Source: Nitratireductor mangrovi (GTDB taxonomy: Bacteria > Pseudomonadota > Alphaproteobacteria > Rhizobiales > Rhizobiaceae). From it: a DNA stretch of 64,000 nt. This document shows, piece after piece, positions 23,137 through 30,782 of the stretch. The stretch covers positions 992,001 to 1,056,000 of the forward strand of contig NZ_CP042301.2 in NCBI RefSeq assembly GCF_007922615.2. Reading direction: 5' to 3'. Under the pieces are notes generated by a model. The model was not told the origin of the DNA. It worked only from the letters and a program-made list of their open reading frames with translations, and did not search any database. A program made the translations under genes and the position numbers. Numbering within the stretch: position 1 is the first letter of the stretch; every line of letters begins with the position of its first letter.

Positions 23137-23224
23137 TGGTGCGGACGGCGGGACTTGAACCCGCAAACCATTGAAAGGTAACGGATTTTAAGTCCGTCGC
23201 GTTTACCAGTTTCGCCACGTCCGC
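23137..23224 (-). tRNA. tRNA-Leu (anticodon UAA), carried by the inserted element
   Basis: A complete 88-nt class II tRNA with encoded CCA. The acceptor stem is GCGGACG/CGTCCGC (7 bp, perfect) and the D loop has CTGGTAAAC. The anticodon stem ACGGA/TCCGT encloses CTTAAAA, giving anticodon UAA. The variable arm is ACC...GGT and the T arm GCGGG-TTCAAGT-CCCGC. Its sequence differs from the split host gene at most stem positions, so it is not a recent duplicate. It is 11 bp from the 3' host fragment and probably now supplies UUA decoding, if no other copy exists. Confidence 0.95.
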
Positions 23225-23231
23225 GAGGCGT

Positions 23232-23262
23232 TTACCACAGGGATTACCACAGGATTACCACA
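23232..23262. repeat. three TTACCACA direct repeats (candidate integrase arm sites)
   Basis: TTACCACA occurs at 23232-23239, 23244-23251 and 23255-23262, spaced 12 and 11 bp (about one helical turn), with GG(A) between copies. A fourth copy is at 24003-24010 near the other junction. Short direct repeats flanking a core are typical arm-type sites for tyrosine integrases. No integrase gene remains. Confidence 0.6.
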
Positions 23263-23584
23263 TATCACGACGGGCATCGTTGTACTTATCCCAAGCGGCC
23301 TTCGCACGGTCTATCTCTGGGAATAGGGAGAGGTTGTCCGTTGACCTCCTGATAGCCACGTAGGCGATGGCTCTAGTGTCCATCCCTTCGATAGCCTTGG
23401 CGGACCTATTGCGCCGCCCTAGGGGTCCTGAAAGAGCCTCTGTGCGCCACTCGGCAATGGCGTCAGAGAGCTTCTCGACTGTCAGCTTGGTGAGGATGGA
23501 GCCGGGGTACGTATCAGCGAACCTGTCGCCCTCAAGCGCCTTGTGGAACTGCGCGTCGTACCTGTCGGCCCCTTTGGAAGCCAT
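23255..23584 (-). pseudogene. N-terminal fragment resembling T7-like phage RNA polymerase
   Basis: A 109-codon frame from ATG 23584. It aligns by eye with the N-terminal domain of T7-type single-subunit RNA polymerases: MASKGADRYDAQFHKALE to the YEMGEARFRKMF region, LTKLTVEKLSDAIAEW to the LLPKMIARINDW region, and MDTRAIAYVAIRRSTDNLS to IKPEAVAYITIKTTLACLT. Similarity stops there and the frame ends soon after, inside the TTACCACA repeats; the catalytic 700 residues are missing. The homologous frame runs 20 codons further 5' (YDPLLVERQKDIEAD) to an ATA at 23644-23642, right after a perfect AAGGAGGT, so the original start codon may have mutated. The assignment is from pattern reading only. Confidence 0.6.
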
Positions 23585-23640
23585 GTCGGCTTCAATGTCT
23601 TTTTGCCTCTCTACAAGGAGAGGGTCATAGGCAGAAGTGT

Positions 23641-23859
23641 CTATCTAACCTCCTTCTCCGCTGGCCCCACGTACACACATTCCGTATGCACGCGGAGCTT
23701 CGGGTGTTTAGTCTCTAGGTAGCCTCGTTGGAAGCGGGCATCCGAGACGCACTGATCGTAGTTGGCGTATTCTGTCAGCCGGCTTTTGCAGTCAGCCTCG
23801 TCGGCGGGCTGGCCACAGAGCATGACGTACAGAAGGGCAATGGTGGTTGGTTCGAACAC
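23641..23859 (-). CDS. 72-residue cysteine-containing small protein of the inserted element
   Basis: A 72-residue protein starting at GTG 23859 with GGGAGG eight bases upstream. A hydrophobic start (TTIALLYVMLCG) may be a signal or membrane segment; four further residues C24, C37 and later cysteines (YDQCVSDARF, HTECVYVG) suggest a disulfide-bonded exported peptide. Its stop (TAG) overlaps the ATA where the polymerase-like frame may once have started. No family recognised; it could be an early phage gene. It appears intact. Confidence 0.5.
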   Translation of the reverse strand: MFEPTTIALLYVMLCGQPADEADCKSRLTEYANYDQCVSDARFQRGYLETKHPKLRVHTECVYVGPAEKEVR

Positions 23860-24155
23860 TGGTAGGGCCTCCCTTGTGGGTAGCCCTAGAGGGTGGGCAT
23901 TCAGGCCCTAGCTGTCAAACACCCCCATTCGCGTTGGTGGTATAGTCGGTCCTTCTGTAGACCCCTTTCCGGTCATCATTCCGAATTTCTCCTTTTTCAG
24001 CATTACCACAGGAAAATTCCCACAAGTCGGGTTTCCACGAAATCCCTTTGCACAGGTGTAGACATCATGGAAAATGAGAGAGCGGCGCAATTCTCCGAAG
24101 AAAATCACGCCGTTAGAGGGATATTATCCCTAGTGTAGATAAGGTTCAGGGGCTT
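23860..24155. other. 5' part of the inserted element
   Basis: On the minus strand, a 23-codon frame (23908-23979, MMTGKGSTEG...) follows a strong AAGGAG at 9 nt spacing and might be a leader peptide. Upstream lie a TTACCACA copy (24003-24010) and AT-richer DNA up to the left junction. The opposite-strand frame here looks non-coding. The region probably held attachment-site arms and an early promoter. Confidence 0.35.
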
Positions 24156-24192
24156 TTAAGTCCCTTGCGTCTACCAGTTCCGCCAAGGGGGC
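24156..24192 (-). pseudogene. 5' half of the disrupted host tRNA-Leu(UAA)
   Basis: The minus strand from 24192 reads acceptor GCCCCCT, TG, a D arm (GGCGGAACTGGTAGACGC), the 5' anticodon stem AGGGA and CTTAA of the anticodon loop, then enters foreign sequence. Joined to 23118-23069 it makes an 87-nt tRNA with perfect acceptor and anticodon stems. Confidence 0.92.
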
Positions 24193-24259
24193 AAGCCGGC
24201 GATTTGTCTAGAGCATCCGCCGGACGTTGGGAACCGTCCGGCGTGCGTCGCAGGGGGCG

Positions 24260-25276
24260 TCACCGGGCGAAGGCCTTTTCCGCCATCCGGCGGATGAAGG
24301 CGGCGCTGCGCTCCGGTTCGACGAATTGCGGCATGTGGCCGATGCCTTCGAGGATTTCGAGGTCTAGGCCCTTCACCTTGCCTTCCATCGCAAGGCCGTG
24401 CACGCGGTGGTCGAGCACGCGGTCCTTGTCGCCGAACAGGATGCCGACCGGCATCGCCAACTCGCCATAGCGCTTTTCCTGCGCCGGCAAATCCTCGCCG
24501 CCGGCGACGAAGTCCGCCGCCGTGGCTTCGAAATGGCTTGGTCTCAATCCGAGATATCCGCCGCCGCCGATCGCGTAATCCTCGGTGACGGTCTGCGGGC
24601 CGAAGACGAAATCGAGCGTGACCTGGGCCTGCTTCAGGGCCATCGGGATGGCGAAGGTGTGGGCCAGGAAGGCGCGCTTGGCGGGCGAGGGGATGTAGAG
24701 CCCCTTGAAGCCCTCCGGGCGCTGGCCCTGATGGTGGGTGAGCGGCGCCAGCAGGGCGAGCCCCGACACCTTTTCGGGATGGTCGAGCGCGGTGGCCAGC
24801 GCGATCGCGCCGCCGAGCGAATGGCCGACCAGCAGCGGCTTTTCCAGCCCCAGCCGCTCGATCAGCTTCGCGACCACCCCGGCCTGAGCCCTGATGCCGG
24901 CGCCGCTGCCGTTCCTGACCGAGTAGCCCGACCCCGGCCGGTCGATCGCGACGAGGCGATAGTCGTCCCTGAGCGCGGCGAACAGCGGCTGGCGGAAATG
25001 ATGCAACTGGCCGCCGAGCCCGTGAATGAACAGGATCGGCGGGCCGTCGCCTTCCTCGACATAGTGGATCGTGTCGCCGCCGATCCTGACAGTGTTGCCG
25101 GCCATGGGGATGTTTTTTTCCGCGGTGGCGGCGAGCTTTCTGGTCGTCCATGCGTAATAGGCGATGAGCGCGGCGACGGCGAGGGCCGCAAGGACGGCGA
25201 GCCAGAGGATGAATGTCAGCAAGTTGGCGGTGCTCCGGAAAATGCGGTGCGGGCAGAGTAGCGTGCCGTCCCGCAT
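24260..25276 (-). CDS. membrane-anchored alpha/beta hydrolase
   Basis: A 338-residue hydrolase with one N-terminal membrane helix (LLTFILWLAVLAALAVAALIAYYAW) and an alpha/beta-hydrolase domain outside or at the membrane. HGLGG forms the oxyanion region, GHSLGG carries the nucleophilic serine, GDKDRV the acid and GIGHMPQ the histidine. Substrate unknown; it resembles epoxide-hydrolase/lipase-like rhizobial proteins. ATG 25276 is taken instead of a TTG two codons upstream. It begins 13 bp after the stop of the alcohol dehydrogenase gene, so the two are likely co-transcribed. Confidence 0.85.
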   Translation of the reverse strand: MRDGTLLCPHRIFRSTANLLTFILWLAVLAALAVAALIAYYAWTTRKLAATAEKNIPMAGNTVRIGGDTIHYVEEGDGPPILFIHGLGGQLHHFRQPLFAALRDDYRLVAIDRPGSGYSVRNGSGAGIRAQAGVVAKLIERLGLEKPLLVGHSLGGAIALATALDHPEKVSGLALLAPLTHHQGQRPEGFKGLYIPSPAKRAFLAHTFAIPMALKQAQVTLDFVFGPQTVTEDYAIGGGGYLGLRPSHFEATAADFVAGGEDLPAQEKRYGELAMPVGILFGDKDRVLDHRVHGLAMEGKVKGLDLEILEGIGHMPQFVEPERSAAFIRRMAEKAFAR

Positions 25277-25289
25277 CTGCAACCGGCGA

Positions 25290-26330
25290 TCAGAACCGGT
25301 CGATCACCACGACCCCGGTCTCTTGAAACCGATCCATCGTCGTCAGCACCTGGATCGATTCCTCAAGGCTGATGCGTCGCCCGATCAGGCGTTCGGGCGC
25401 GAAACGCCCGGCGAGGATCATTGCCAGGATGTCATCGTAGCGATGCGCCTGAATGCCGTGGCTGCCGACGATCTCAAGCTCGTCCGCAATGACGCGCCCC
25501 ATCGGCACCGCCGGCTGCGCGTGCTCACCGGCCATCAGCCCGACCTGTACGTGCCGCCCGCGTTTTCTCAGGCAGGCGATAGAGTTGAAGCAGGTTTGCG
25601 GATGACCGAGCGCGTCGAGCGACACATGCGCACCGCCGCCCGATGCCTCCCGAATGGCGGCGGCAACGTCGTCGGTCGCCGCCGCGTCGATCGCCACTGC
25701 CGCGCCCAGCGAACGGGCGAGGGCGAGCTTTTCGGCATCGATATCGACCGCGATGATCTGTGCGCCGAGGGCGGACCCGATCATGATCGCGGAGAGGCCG
25801 ACACCGCCGCAGCCATGCACCGCCAGCCATTCGCCGGGCTTCGTCCGGCCCTGGTCGACGACGGCCCGGAACGACGTGACGAAACGGCAACCCAGCGAGG
25901 CAGCGGTGGCAAAGTCGATGTGGTCCGGCAGGCGGACCAGATTCAGGTCGGCGTGGTCGAGCCGTACAAACTCGGCAAACGAGCCCCAATGCGTGAAGCC
26001 CGGCTGGAACTGCCGGTCGCAAACCTGCTGGTTACCCGAAGCGCATTGAGGGCAGCTGCCGCAGCCGCCGACGAAGGGTACCGTGACCCGGTCGCCCTCG
26101 CGAAAACGCTTCACGTCGCGCCCGGTGGCGGCGACGACACCGGCGAGTTCATGCCCGGGAACGTGGGGCAGCGTGATATCAGGATCGTGGCCGACCCAGC
26201 CATGCCAGTCGCTGCGGCAGACGCCCGTCGCCATGACCTTGACCACCACGCCGTCGCGCTCGGGTTCGGGGTCGGGCACCGTGCGAATCTGCGGCGGCTG
26301 CGAGAAGGCTTCGTAGATGACGGCTTTCAT
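25290..26330 (-). CDS. zinc-dependent alcohol dehydrogenase family protein
   Basis: A 346-residue medium-chain dehydrogenase. Catalytic zinc ligands are C in [10 protein letters not shown] and the GHE motif. The structural zinc loop is [16 protein letters not shown] (four cysteines). The NAD-binding motif is [15 protein letters not shown], with an aspartate-containing VDID strand end that favours NAD. The substrate is not evident. It is first gene of a probable two-gene unit with the membrane hydrolase. Confidence 0.88.
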   Translation of the reverse strand: MKAVIYEAFSQPPQIRTVPDPEPERDGVVVKVMATGVCRSDWHGWVGHDPDITLPHVPGHELAGVVAATGRDVKRFREGDRVTVPFVGGCGSCPQCASGNQQVCDRQFQPGFTHWGSFAEFVRLDHADLNLVRLPDHIDFATAASLGCRFVTSFRAVVDQGRTKPGEWLAVHGCGGVGLSAIMIGSALGAQIIAVDIDAEKLALARSLGAAVAIDAAATDDVAAAIREASGGGAHVSLDALGHPQTCFNSIACLRKRGRHVQVGLMAGEHAQPAVPMGRVIADELEIVGSHGIQAHRYDDILAMILAGRFAPERLIGRRISLEESIQVLTTMDRFQETGVVVIDRF

Positions 26331-26387
26331 GACCAGCTTCCGTTCGGAGCGAGCGACAGCTTATTTGGCTGCGGCGTCGGCGGTCCG

Positions 26388-26753
26388 TCAACCGGCCGAC
26401 CTGCCGGCGCAGGACACGCACAGTGGCGATGTCGGATCGATGTCGAGCCGTTTCCAGTCGATGAAATCCCCGCATTCCAGACAGTAGCCGAACTCGCCCT
26501 CGTCCAGCCGCCGCAGGGCCCGGTTCAGGCGCGTGAGCCGCTGCTGGCGCCGCGTTTCGACGGCCTGCGCCATCGCCTGTACCTGGAGCGCGTCCATTCG
26601 CGAAAGCCGGCCCACGCTCTGCTGGTCGAGTTCCACCGGTGCGCGGTCGGCGGCCGTGTCGCGCGACTGCGCGGCGAGTTCGGCCAGTTCGTCCTCGATG
26701 CGCGGCCGGTAGCGCGCCGCCAGTTGCCTGTCGTCCGGTTCGGTGTCGTTCAT
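26388..26753 (-). CDS. DksA/TraR-type C4 zinc finger protein
   Basis: A 121-residue small RNA-polymerase-associated regulator. A long helical, acidic-basic segment (ELAAQSRDTAADRAPVE..., about residues 20-75) forms the coiled coil. It is followed by EGEFGYCLECGDFIDWKRL...LCVSCAGR, the C-x2-C-x17-C-x2-C zinc finger. It is shorter than classical DksA and belongs to the TraR-like group. It is divergent from the CinA-type gene and in line with the dehydrogenase. ATG 26753 is used rather than an upstream TTG. Confidence 0.87.
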   Translation of the reverse strand: MNDTEPDDRQLAARYRPRIEDELAELAAQSRDTAADRAPVELDQQSVGRLSRMDALQVQAMAQAVETRRQQRLTRLNRALRRLDEGEFGYCLECGDFIDWKRLDIDPTSPLCVSCAGRSAG

Positions 26754-26887
26754 GGCCGGAAACACATTGCCGCGAAGCGGCGGGCGGGGCAAATGTTCCG
26801 GCTTCCTGTCTTCCTGCGTGGCAGACGTCCAGTTGCGATCCCGGCGAGGGGGCGTTATGTGGCGCCAAGCCTTCGCGAGGGACTGAC

Positions 26888-27637
26888 ATGAGTGAAATCG
26901 TGACCGCGGCCATGATCGTCATCGGTGACGAAATCCTGTCCGGCCGTACCAAGGACCGCAATATCGGTCATCTCGCCGACATGCTGACCGCCGTCGGGAT
27001 CGACCTGAAGGAGGTGCGCATCGTTGGGGACGAGCAGGACGCGATCGTGGAGGCGATCAATACGCTCAGGGCCCGCAACGACTATGTCTTTACCACCGGC
27101 GGCATCGGGCCGACCCATGACGACATCACCGCCGAGGCGGTTTCGAAGGCGTTCGGTCTGCCGTGCGAATATGACGACCGCGCCTATGCCATGCTGGAGC
27201 AGAACTACGCCGAGCGTGGCATCGCCTTCACCGAGGCGCGCAAGCGCATGGCGCGCATGCCGCGTGGCGCCGAGCACATCGACAACCCGGTCTCGATGGC
27301 GCCGGGGTTCCGCATCGGCAACGTTCATGTCATGGCCGGCGTGCCGTCGATCTTCCAGGCGATGCTCGACAATGTGATGCCGACGCTGAAGACAGGCACG
27401 AAACTGCTGTCGGCCACCGTCCATTGTCCGGTGGGCGAGGGCACGGTCGGCGATGCGCTGACCGCGATCCAGGTTGCCCACCCCGCGACCATCATCGGCT
27501 CCTATCCGAAATATCTCGACGGCAAGTTCTGGACCGAGCTGGTGATACGCGCGCGGTCGACGGAGGCGCTTGATGCCGCGCGCTCGGCTGTCGAGGAAAT
27601 GGTGGCCGCGATAACGCACCCGCCCGGGCGCCTGTGA
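26888..27637 (+). CDS. CinA N-terminal-type protein (molybdopterin-binding domain)
   Basis: A 249-residue protein of the competence/damage-inducible CinA family, but only the N-terminal molybdopterin-binding-like domain. The opening AAMIVIGDEILSGRTKDRN and the motif TTGGIGPTHDDIT are diagnostic. The C-terminal deamidase domain of full CinA is missing, as in most alphaproteobacterial copies. A likely activity of this domain is ADP-ribose pyrophosphatase-like nucleotide recycling, but this is family knowledge, not shown here. ATG 26888 has GAGGG upstream. Confidence 0.88.
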   Translation: MSEIVTAAMIVIGDEILSGRTKDRNIGHLADMLTAVGIDLKEVRIVGDEQDAIVEAINTLRARNDYVFTTGGIGPTHDDITAEAVSKAFGLPCEYDDRAYAMLEQNYAERGIAFTEARKRMARMPRGAEHIDNPVSMAPGFRIGNVHVMAGVPSIFQAMLDNVMPTLKTGTKLLSATVHCPVGEGTVGDALTAIQVAHPATIIGSYPKYLDGKFWTELVIRARSTEALDAARSAVEEMVAAITHPPGRL

Positions 27638-27649
27638 AATCGGTCCAAC

Positions 27650-27663
27650 CTGATTTCGGTCAA
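27650..27663 (+). promoter_or_regulatory. imperfect FNR/FixK-like box upstream of the universal stress gene
   Basis: CTGATTTCGGTCAA matches the TTGAT-N4-ATCAA consensus at 8 of 10 positions, 71 bp upstream of the start of the stress gene. Rhizobial universal stress genes are often under such oxygen-responsive regulators. One mismatch in each half makes this tentative. Confidence 0.3.
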
Positions 27664-27733
27664 AGCCGGAACGGAAAGGTGTAGAATAGGGTTCTTCCGA
27701 CAAGCCTGCGGGCTGCAGACAACGGAGGTTCCC

Positions 27734-28573
27734 ATGTCCTACAAGACGATCGTCGCGGTACTCCAGGACGAGGATGACGCCCGGCGCGTTCTTGACGTCG
27801 CTGTCGCCTTGGCGTCGCGGGCGCAGGCGCATCTGGTCGGCGTCCATGCCGAACCGTTGCCGGTTCCGGTCGCCTCGCCGATGGGCTTTCCCGATGCCGC
27901 CATGATGGGCGCCAGCGAGGATATGAGCCGCGAGCGGGCGCAAAAGCTCGAAAAGCTCTTCTCCGACCGCATGTCGCGCGAGGCCGTCGCTTCCGAATGG
28001 CGTTCCATGTTCAGCTTTTCCGGCGACAGCGCGCTTTCGGCGCTCGAAAGTGCCCGTTGCGGCGACATCGTCATCGCCGGGCAGGTCGATCCCGACAAGG
28101 GAGCGTCGGGTTCGCCCGATATCGAGACCCTGATCCAGGGCGCCGGCCGGCCGGTGCTCGTTGTCCCGTGGCGCGGCAAGGCCTCGACCGAGGCGAAACG
28201 AATCGTGCTTGCGTGGAACGGCTCGCGCCAGGCCGCGCGCGCCGCCTTCGACGCGCTCGATTTCATCCGTCAGGCGGAGCAGACGACGGTGCTGACCATC
28301 AATCCGGTCGAAAACCCGGGCGAGCAGGGTCCGCTTCCCGGCACCGAGATTGCTGCGACGCTGGCGCGCCAGGGCGCGAATGTCGTCGTCGACAGCCGCC
28401 GCTCGGGCGAGGCTTCGGTCGCCGAGACGATTGCGTCGGTGGTGGCGGAAAAGAATGCCGATCTTCTGGTGCTGGGCGCCTTCAGCCATTCCCGGCTGAA
28501 GGAGATGTTCTTCGGCGGCACCACCCGTTCGACGATCGAGAACCCGCCCTGCCTGACCTTGTTCGCGCGCTGA
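27734..28573 (+). CDS. universal stress protein, two UspA domains
   Basis: A 279-residue cytoplasmic protein made of two UspA-like domains. The first (about 1-145) begins YKTIVAVLQDEDDARRVLDVA and lacks a clear ATP motif. The second (about 155-279) begins KRIVLAWNGSRQAARA and ends in LLVLGAFSHSRLKEMFFGGTTRS, the Gly-x2-Gly-x9-Gly-Ser/Thr-like nucleotide loop. ATG 27734 is preceded by GGAGG. The gene is monocistronic and convergent with the next hydrolase gene. Proteins of this type help survival in stress or low oxygen. Confidence 0.9.
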   Translation: MSYKTIVAVLQDEDDARRVLDVAVALASRAQAHLVGVHAEPLPVPVASPMGFPDAAMMGASEDMSRERAQKLEKLFSDRMSREAVASEWRSMFSFSGDSALSALESARCGDIVIAGQVDPDKGASGSPDIETLIQGAGRPVLVVPWRGKASTEAKRIVLAWNGSRQAARAAFDALDFIRQAEQTTVLTINPVENPGEQGPLPGTEIAATLARQGANVVVDSRRSGEASVAETIASVVAEKNADLLVLGAFSHSRLKEMFFGGTTRSTIENPPCLTLFAR

Positions 28574-28583
28574 GACGGGGGCG

Positions 28584-29555
28584 CTACTCGACCGTCTTGC
28601 GGATCCATTCGGTGATCCGGTTAGCGACCGGTTCCGTGGTCGCCGGAGACAGCGCGTCGCCGGCAATCACATGGTTGGACGGGTCGCCGCTGTCCTCGAC
28701 CTTCAACTCCTCATGCGCCGCGCCCCAGCGCGCCGCGATCGTATCGGTGATGTCGGCGCGAACGACAGCGTCCTTGTCCGAATAGATGAAGAGCGCCGGC
28801 GTCGTTGCCTTTTCCACCGGCGCCCCGGCCGCCATGTCGACGAACGCCGCCATCGGAAGCAGCGCCTCGGTCGGGTAACGGGTGGTCCACAGCCGTTCAT
28901 GGGCCTCGTTGACCGGCTCGAAGCCACGTTCCGCGCCGACCAGCAGGCGGGCCAGTTGCAGGCCCCACGGGCCGGTCAGCAGGGTTGCGCCGCCCGCCTG
29001 GATGCCGAAATTGGGCGACACCAGCACCAGTCCGGCGACCTCGTCGTCAAAGGCGGGCCGCGTTGCGGCCCATGCTGCGATGGTGGCGCCGGTCGAGGTG
29101 GCGATGACCACGACCCTTTCGCCGAGCCGGTGTCCGATCGCCAGAGCCTCGGCATAGTCGTTGATCCAGGCATTCACGCTGCCGTCGGCCATGGCTGGCC
29201 CGCCGCGTCCGTGTCCGGCAAGGCGCGTGAAGAACAGATTGGCGCCAAGCGCTTCGGCGACGCGGTCGGGTACCGGACGGATTTCGCCCTTGCTGGCCGA
29301 AAAACCGTGCACATAGACGATTGCAAGCGGCGTGCGCGCCTTCGACGCCGGAAAGGCCCAGACGATCTCCTTTGCAAGTCCGTCCTTGATGTCGGGGAAC
29401 TTCGCTTCGGATTCGGCGAGCCACGCCTCGACGTCGCTGCCCATGGCGGCCGGATCGAAGGTCAGTTCGGCATTGCGCGAAACGCGCGGGCCGAAAAACC
29501 ATGCGGCGGCAAGCGCCACGGCGATGACCAGGATTGCGATCGCCATGCGGCGCAT
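28584..29555 (-). CDS. secreted or membrane-anchored alpha/beta hydrolase
   Basis: A 323-residue hydrolase with an N-terminal hydrophobic segment (MRRMAIAILVIAVALAAAWFF), an uncleaved anchor or signal. Catalytic features are VYVHGFSASKGE (oxyanion), the nucleophile in VIATSTGATIA, IYSDKDAVV (acid) and DPSNHVIAG (histidine). The S-T-G elbow instead of G-x-S-x-G is less common. Related rhizobial proteins are annotated as lysophospholipase or carboxylesterase; the substrate is unknown. It converges with the stress gene, 10 bp apart. Confidence 0.84.
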   Translation of the reverse strand: MRRMAIAILVIAVALAAAWFFGPRVSRNAELTFDPAAMGSDVEAWLAESEAKFPDIKDGLAKEIVWAFPASKARTPLAIVYVHGFSASKGEIRPVPDRVAEALGANLFFTRLAGHGRGGPAMADGSVNAWINDYAEALAIGHRLGERVVVIATSTGATIAAWAATRPAFDDEVAGLVLVSPNFGIQAGGATLLTGPWGLQLARLLVGAERGFEPVNEAHERLWTTRYPTEALLPMAAFVDMAAGAPVEKATTPALFIYSDKDAVVRADITDTIAARWGAAHEELKVEDSGDPSNHVIAGDALSPATTEPVANRITEWIRKTVE

Positions 29556-29629
29556 GAACTCCTCCGTCGGCTACCCGGACATTATGACCGTGACGAGCGA
29601 TCGCGCAATCGCCGGTCAGGTGTTGACCG

Positions 29630-30430
29630 TTACTGGTGCAAATTGCGCCTGTGCCAGCCGGTGAACCGTTTGACGAGAGCGAAATAGGCGGGATAGGGCA
29701 GGATGTTGACAAGCTTGATGGCCCAGGTGAAGCGGCGCGGGAAGCTGATCTCGAAGCCGCCCGTTTCGAGCCCCGCGAGCATGCGCTTTGCGGCGGCCTC
29801 CGGCGTCATCAGGGCCGGCATGGCGAAGCGGTTTGTCTTCGTGAGCGGCGTGTCGACGAAACCTGGATTGAAAACCTGGATGCGGATGTTGAGGAGATCG
29901 AAGTCGAATTTCAGCGCGGCCGCCATGTTGTTGAGCGCCGCCTTGCTGGCGCCGTAGGCAGCGGCCCGAGGCAGTCCGCCATAGGCCGAGGCCGAGCCGA
30001 TCACGGCGACGTGGCCGCGCCCATGAGCCTTCATGCGCTCGACGGCCGGCACCAGCCCGTGGACGACGCCGAACAGGTTGACCTGATAGGTCGCGATGAA
30101 TTCCTCGGTCGACAGTGCCTCGCCGCGTGTCGGGAAATAGTCGCCGGCGTTGAAGATCGCCAGCGCGAGGGGACCGTGATCGCGCTCGATCTGCTCGACG
30201 CGACCCGCCATGGCGGCGCTGTCCGTGACGTCGGCCGGGCAGGGCAAGATGCGGCCCGCCAGCCCTTCGGCTTCGCGCGCCAGTTCGGTGAGCAGGGCCT
30301 CGCGCCGCGCTGTCGCGGCCACGACATAGCCCTTGCGCGCAAGTTCCAGGGCGAGCGCCCGGCCGATGCCGGTGCTGGCGCCGGTAACCCATGCCGGTCC
30401 GTCCTTGGGGCTGGCGCGGTAAAGCTTCAT
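29630..30430 (-). CDS. short-chain dehydrogenase/reductase
   Basis: A 266-residue NAD(P)-dependent SDR. The coenzyme loop TGASTGIG is at 16-23, then ATARRE (a basic pair suggesting NADPH), FNAG, a serine in IGSASAYGG and YGASKAAL as the Y-x3-K pair. The C-terminus (PRRFTWAIKLVNILPYPAYFALVKRFTGW) is hydrophobic and basic and may touch the membrane. Substrate unknown. It is a single gene. Confidence 0.87.
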   Translation of the reverse strand: MKLYRASPKDGPAWVTGASTGIGRALALELARKGYVVAATARREALLTELAREAEGLAGRILPCPADVTDSAAMAGRVEQIERDHGPLALAIFNAGDYFPTRGEALSTEEFIATYQVNLFGVVHGLVPAVERMKAHGRGHVAVIGSASAYGGLPRAAAYGASKAALNNMAAALKFDFDLLNIRIQVFNPGFVDTPLTKTNRFAMPALMTPEAAAKRMLAGLETGGFEISFPRRFTWAIKLVNILPYPAYFALVKRFTGWHRRNLHQ

Positions 30431-30782
30431 CGGCTCAGGCCTTTGCGAGGTCGCGACGATGTCGCACGAGCCTGCAGAGGCATGGATGACGGCGTCAGTC
30501 TCATCTGGCTGGTCCTCGCGGAGATGTTTGCGACCTGGGTCCGGCTCGCGGTTGAAAAGCTTTCATGAGCAACGGCCGGCCTCCGCAAAAGTTGCGGCTG
30601 CGGCATTTGTGCCATGGCGCGGAGTTCGCTGGCCCGAGGAAATTTTCACCGCTGGCCCCGCAACCGCGAAAAATCCCTTCTTGAAAGCCTCCCGGTGCCT
30701 CCTTAGACCTGAAAACAATCCTGGCCGCATGCCGGGCCGCATTTTCCGGCCCGCCGCGGCGCGAACAGACAAGGAAGCCATC
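30431..30782. other. intergenic region upstream of cysK
   Basis: About 350 bp. A 28-codon hydrophobic frame (30482-30568, MDDGVSLIWLVLAEMF...) is present on the plus strand, but its only Shine-Dalgarno-like run sits one base from the ATG, so I do not call it. The rest probably holds the cysK promoter; I saw no known riboswitch. Confidence 0.35.

Larger units (their letters stand above)
23119..24162 (-). mobile_element. remnant integrated element in a tRNA-Leu(UAA) anticodon loop
   Basis: Bounded by two copies of GACTTAA (minus strand; 23119-23125 and 24156-24162), 1,037 bp apart, each inside one half of the same tRNA gene. The interior is visibly poorer in G+C than its surroundings. It holds a complete tRNA-Leu(UAA), three clustered TTACCACA repeats plus a fourth at the other end, a frame resembling the start of a T7-like RNA polymerase, and a small 72-codon gene. 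No integrase remains. I read it as a deleted temperate T7-like podophage or related element; the phage origin is inference from the polymerase-like frame and att layout. Confidence 0.8.

Noticed and set aside
23893..24138. 81-codon plus-strand frame in the tRNA insert
   Set aside because: No Shine-Dalgarno site, mixed composition, and it runs against the apparent direction of the element's genes.
23126..24155. Group I intron in the anticodon loop of tRNA-Leu(UAA), as in cyanobacteria
   Set aside because: The break point is similar, but the insert is about 1 kb, holds its own tRNA-Leu, repeat arrays and a phage-like frame, and I see no recognisable group I core.
30482..30568. 28-codon hydrophobic reading frame upstream of cysK
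   Set aside because: The only purine-rich run touches the start codon, leaving no proper ribosome spacing.
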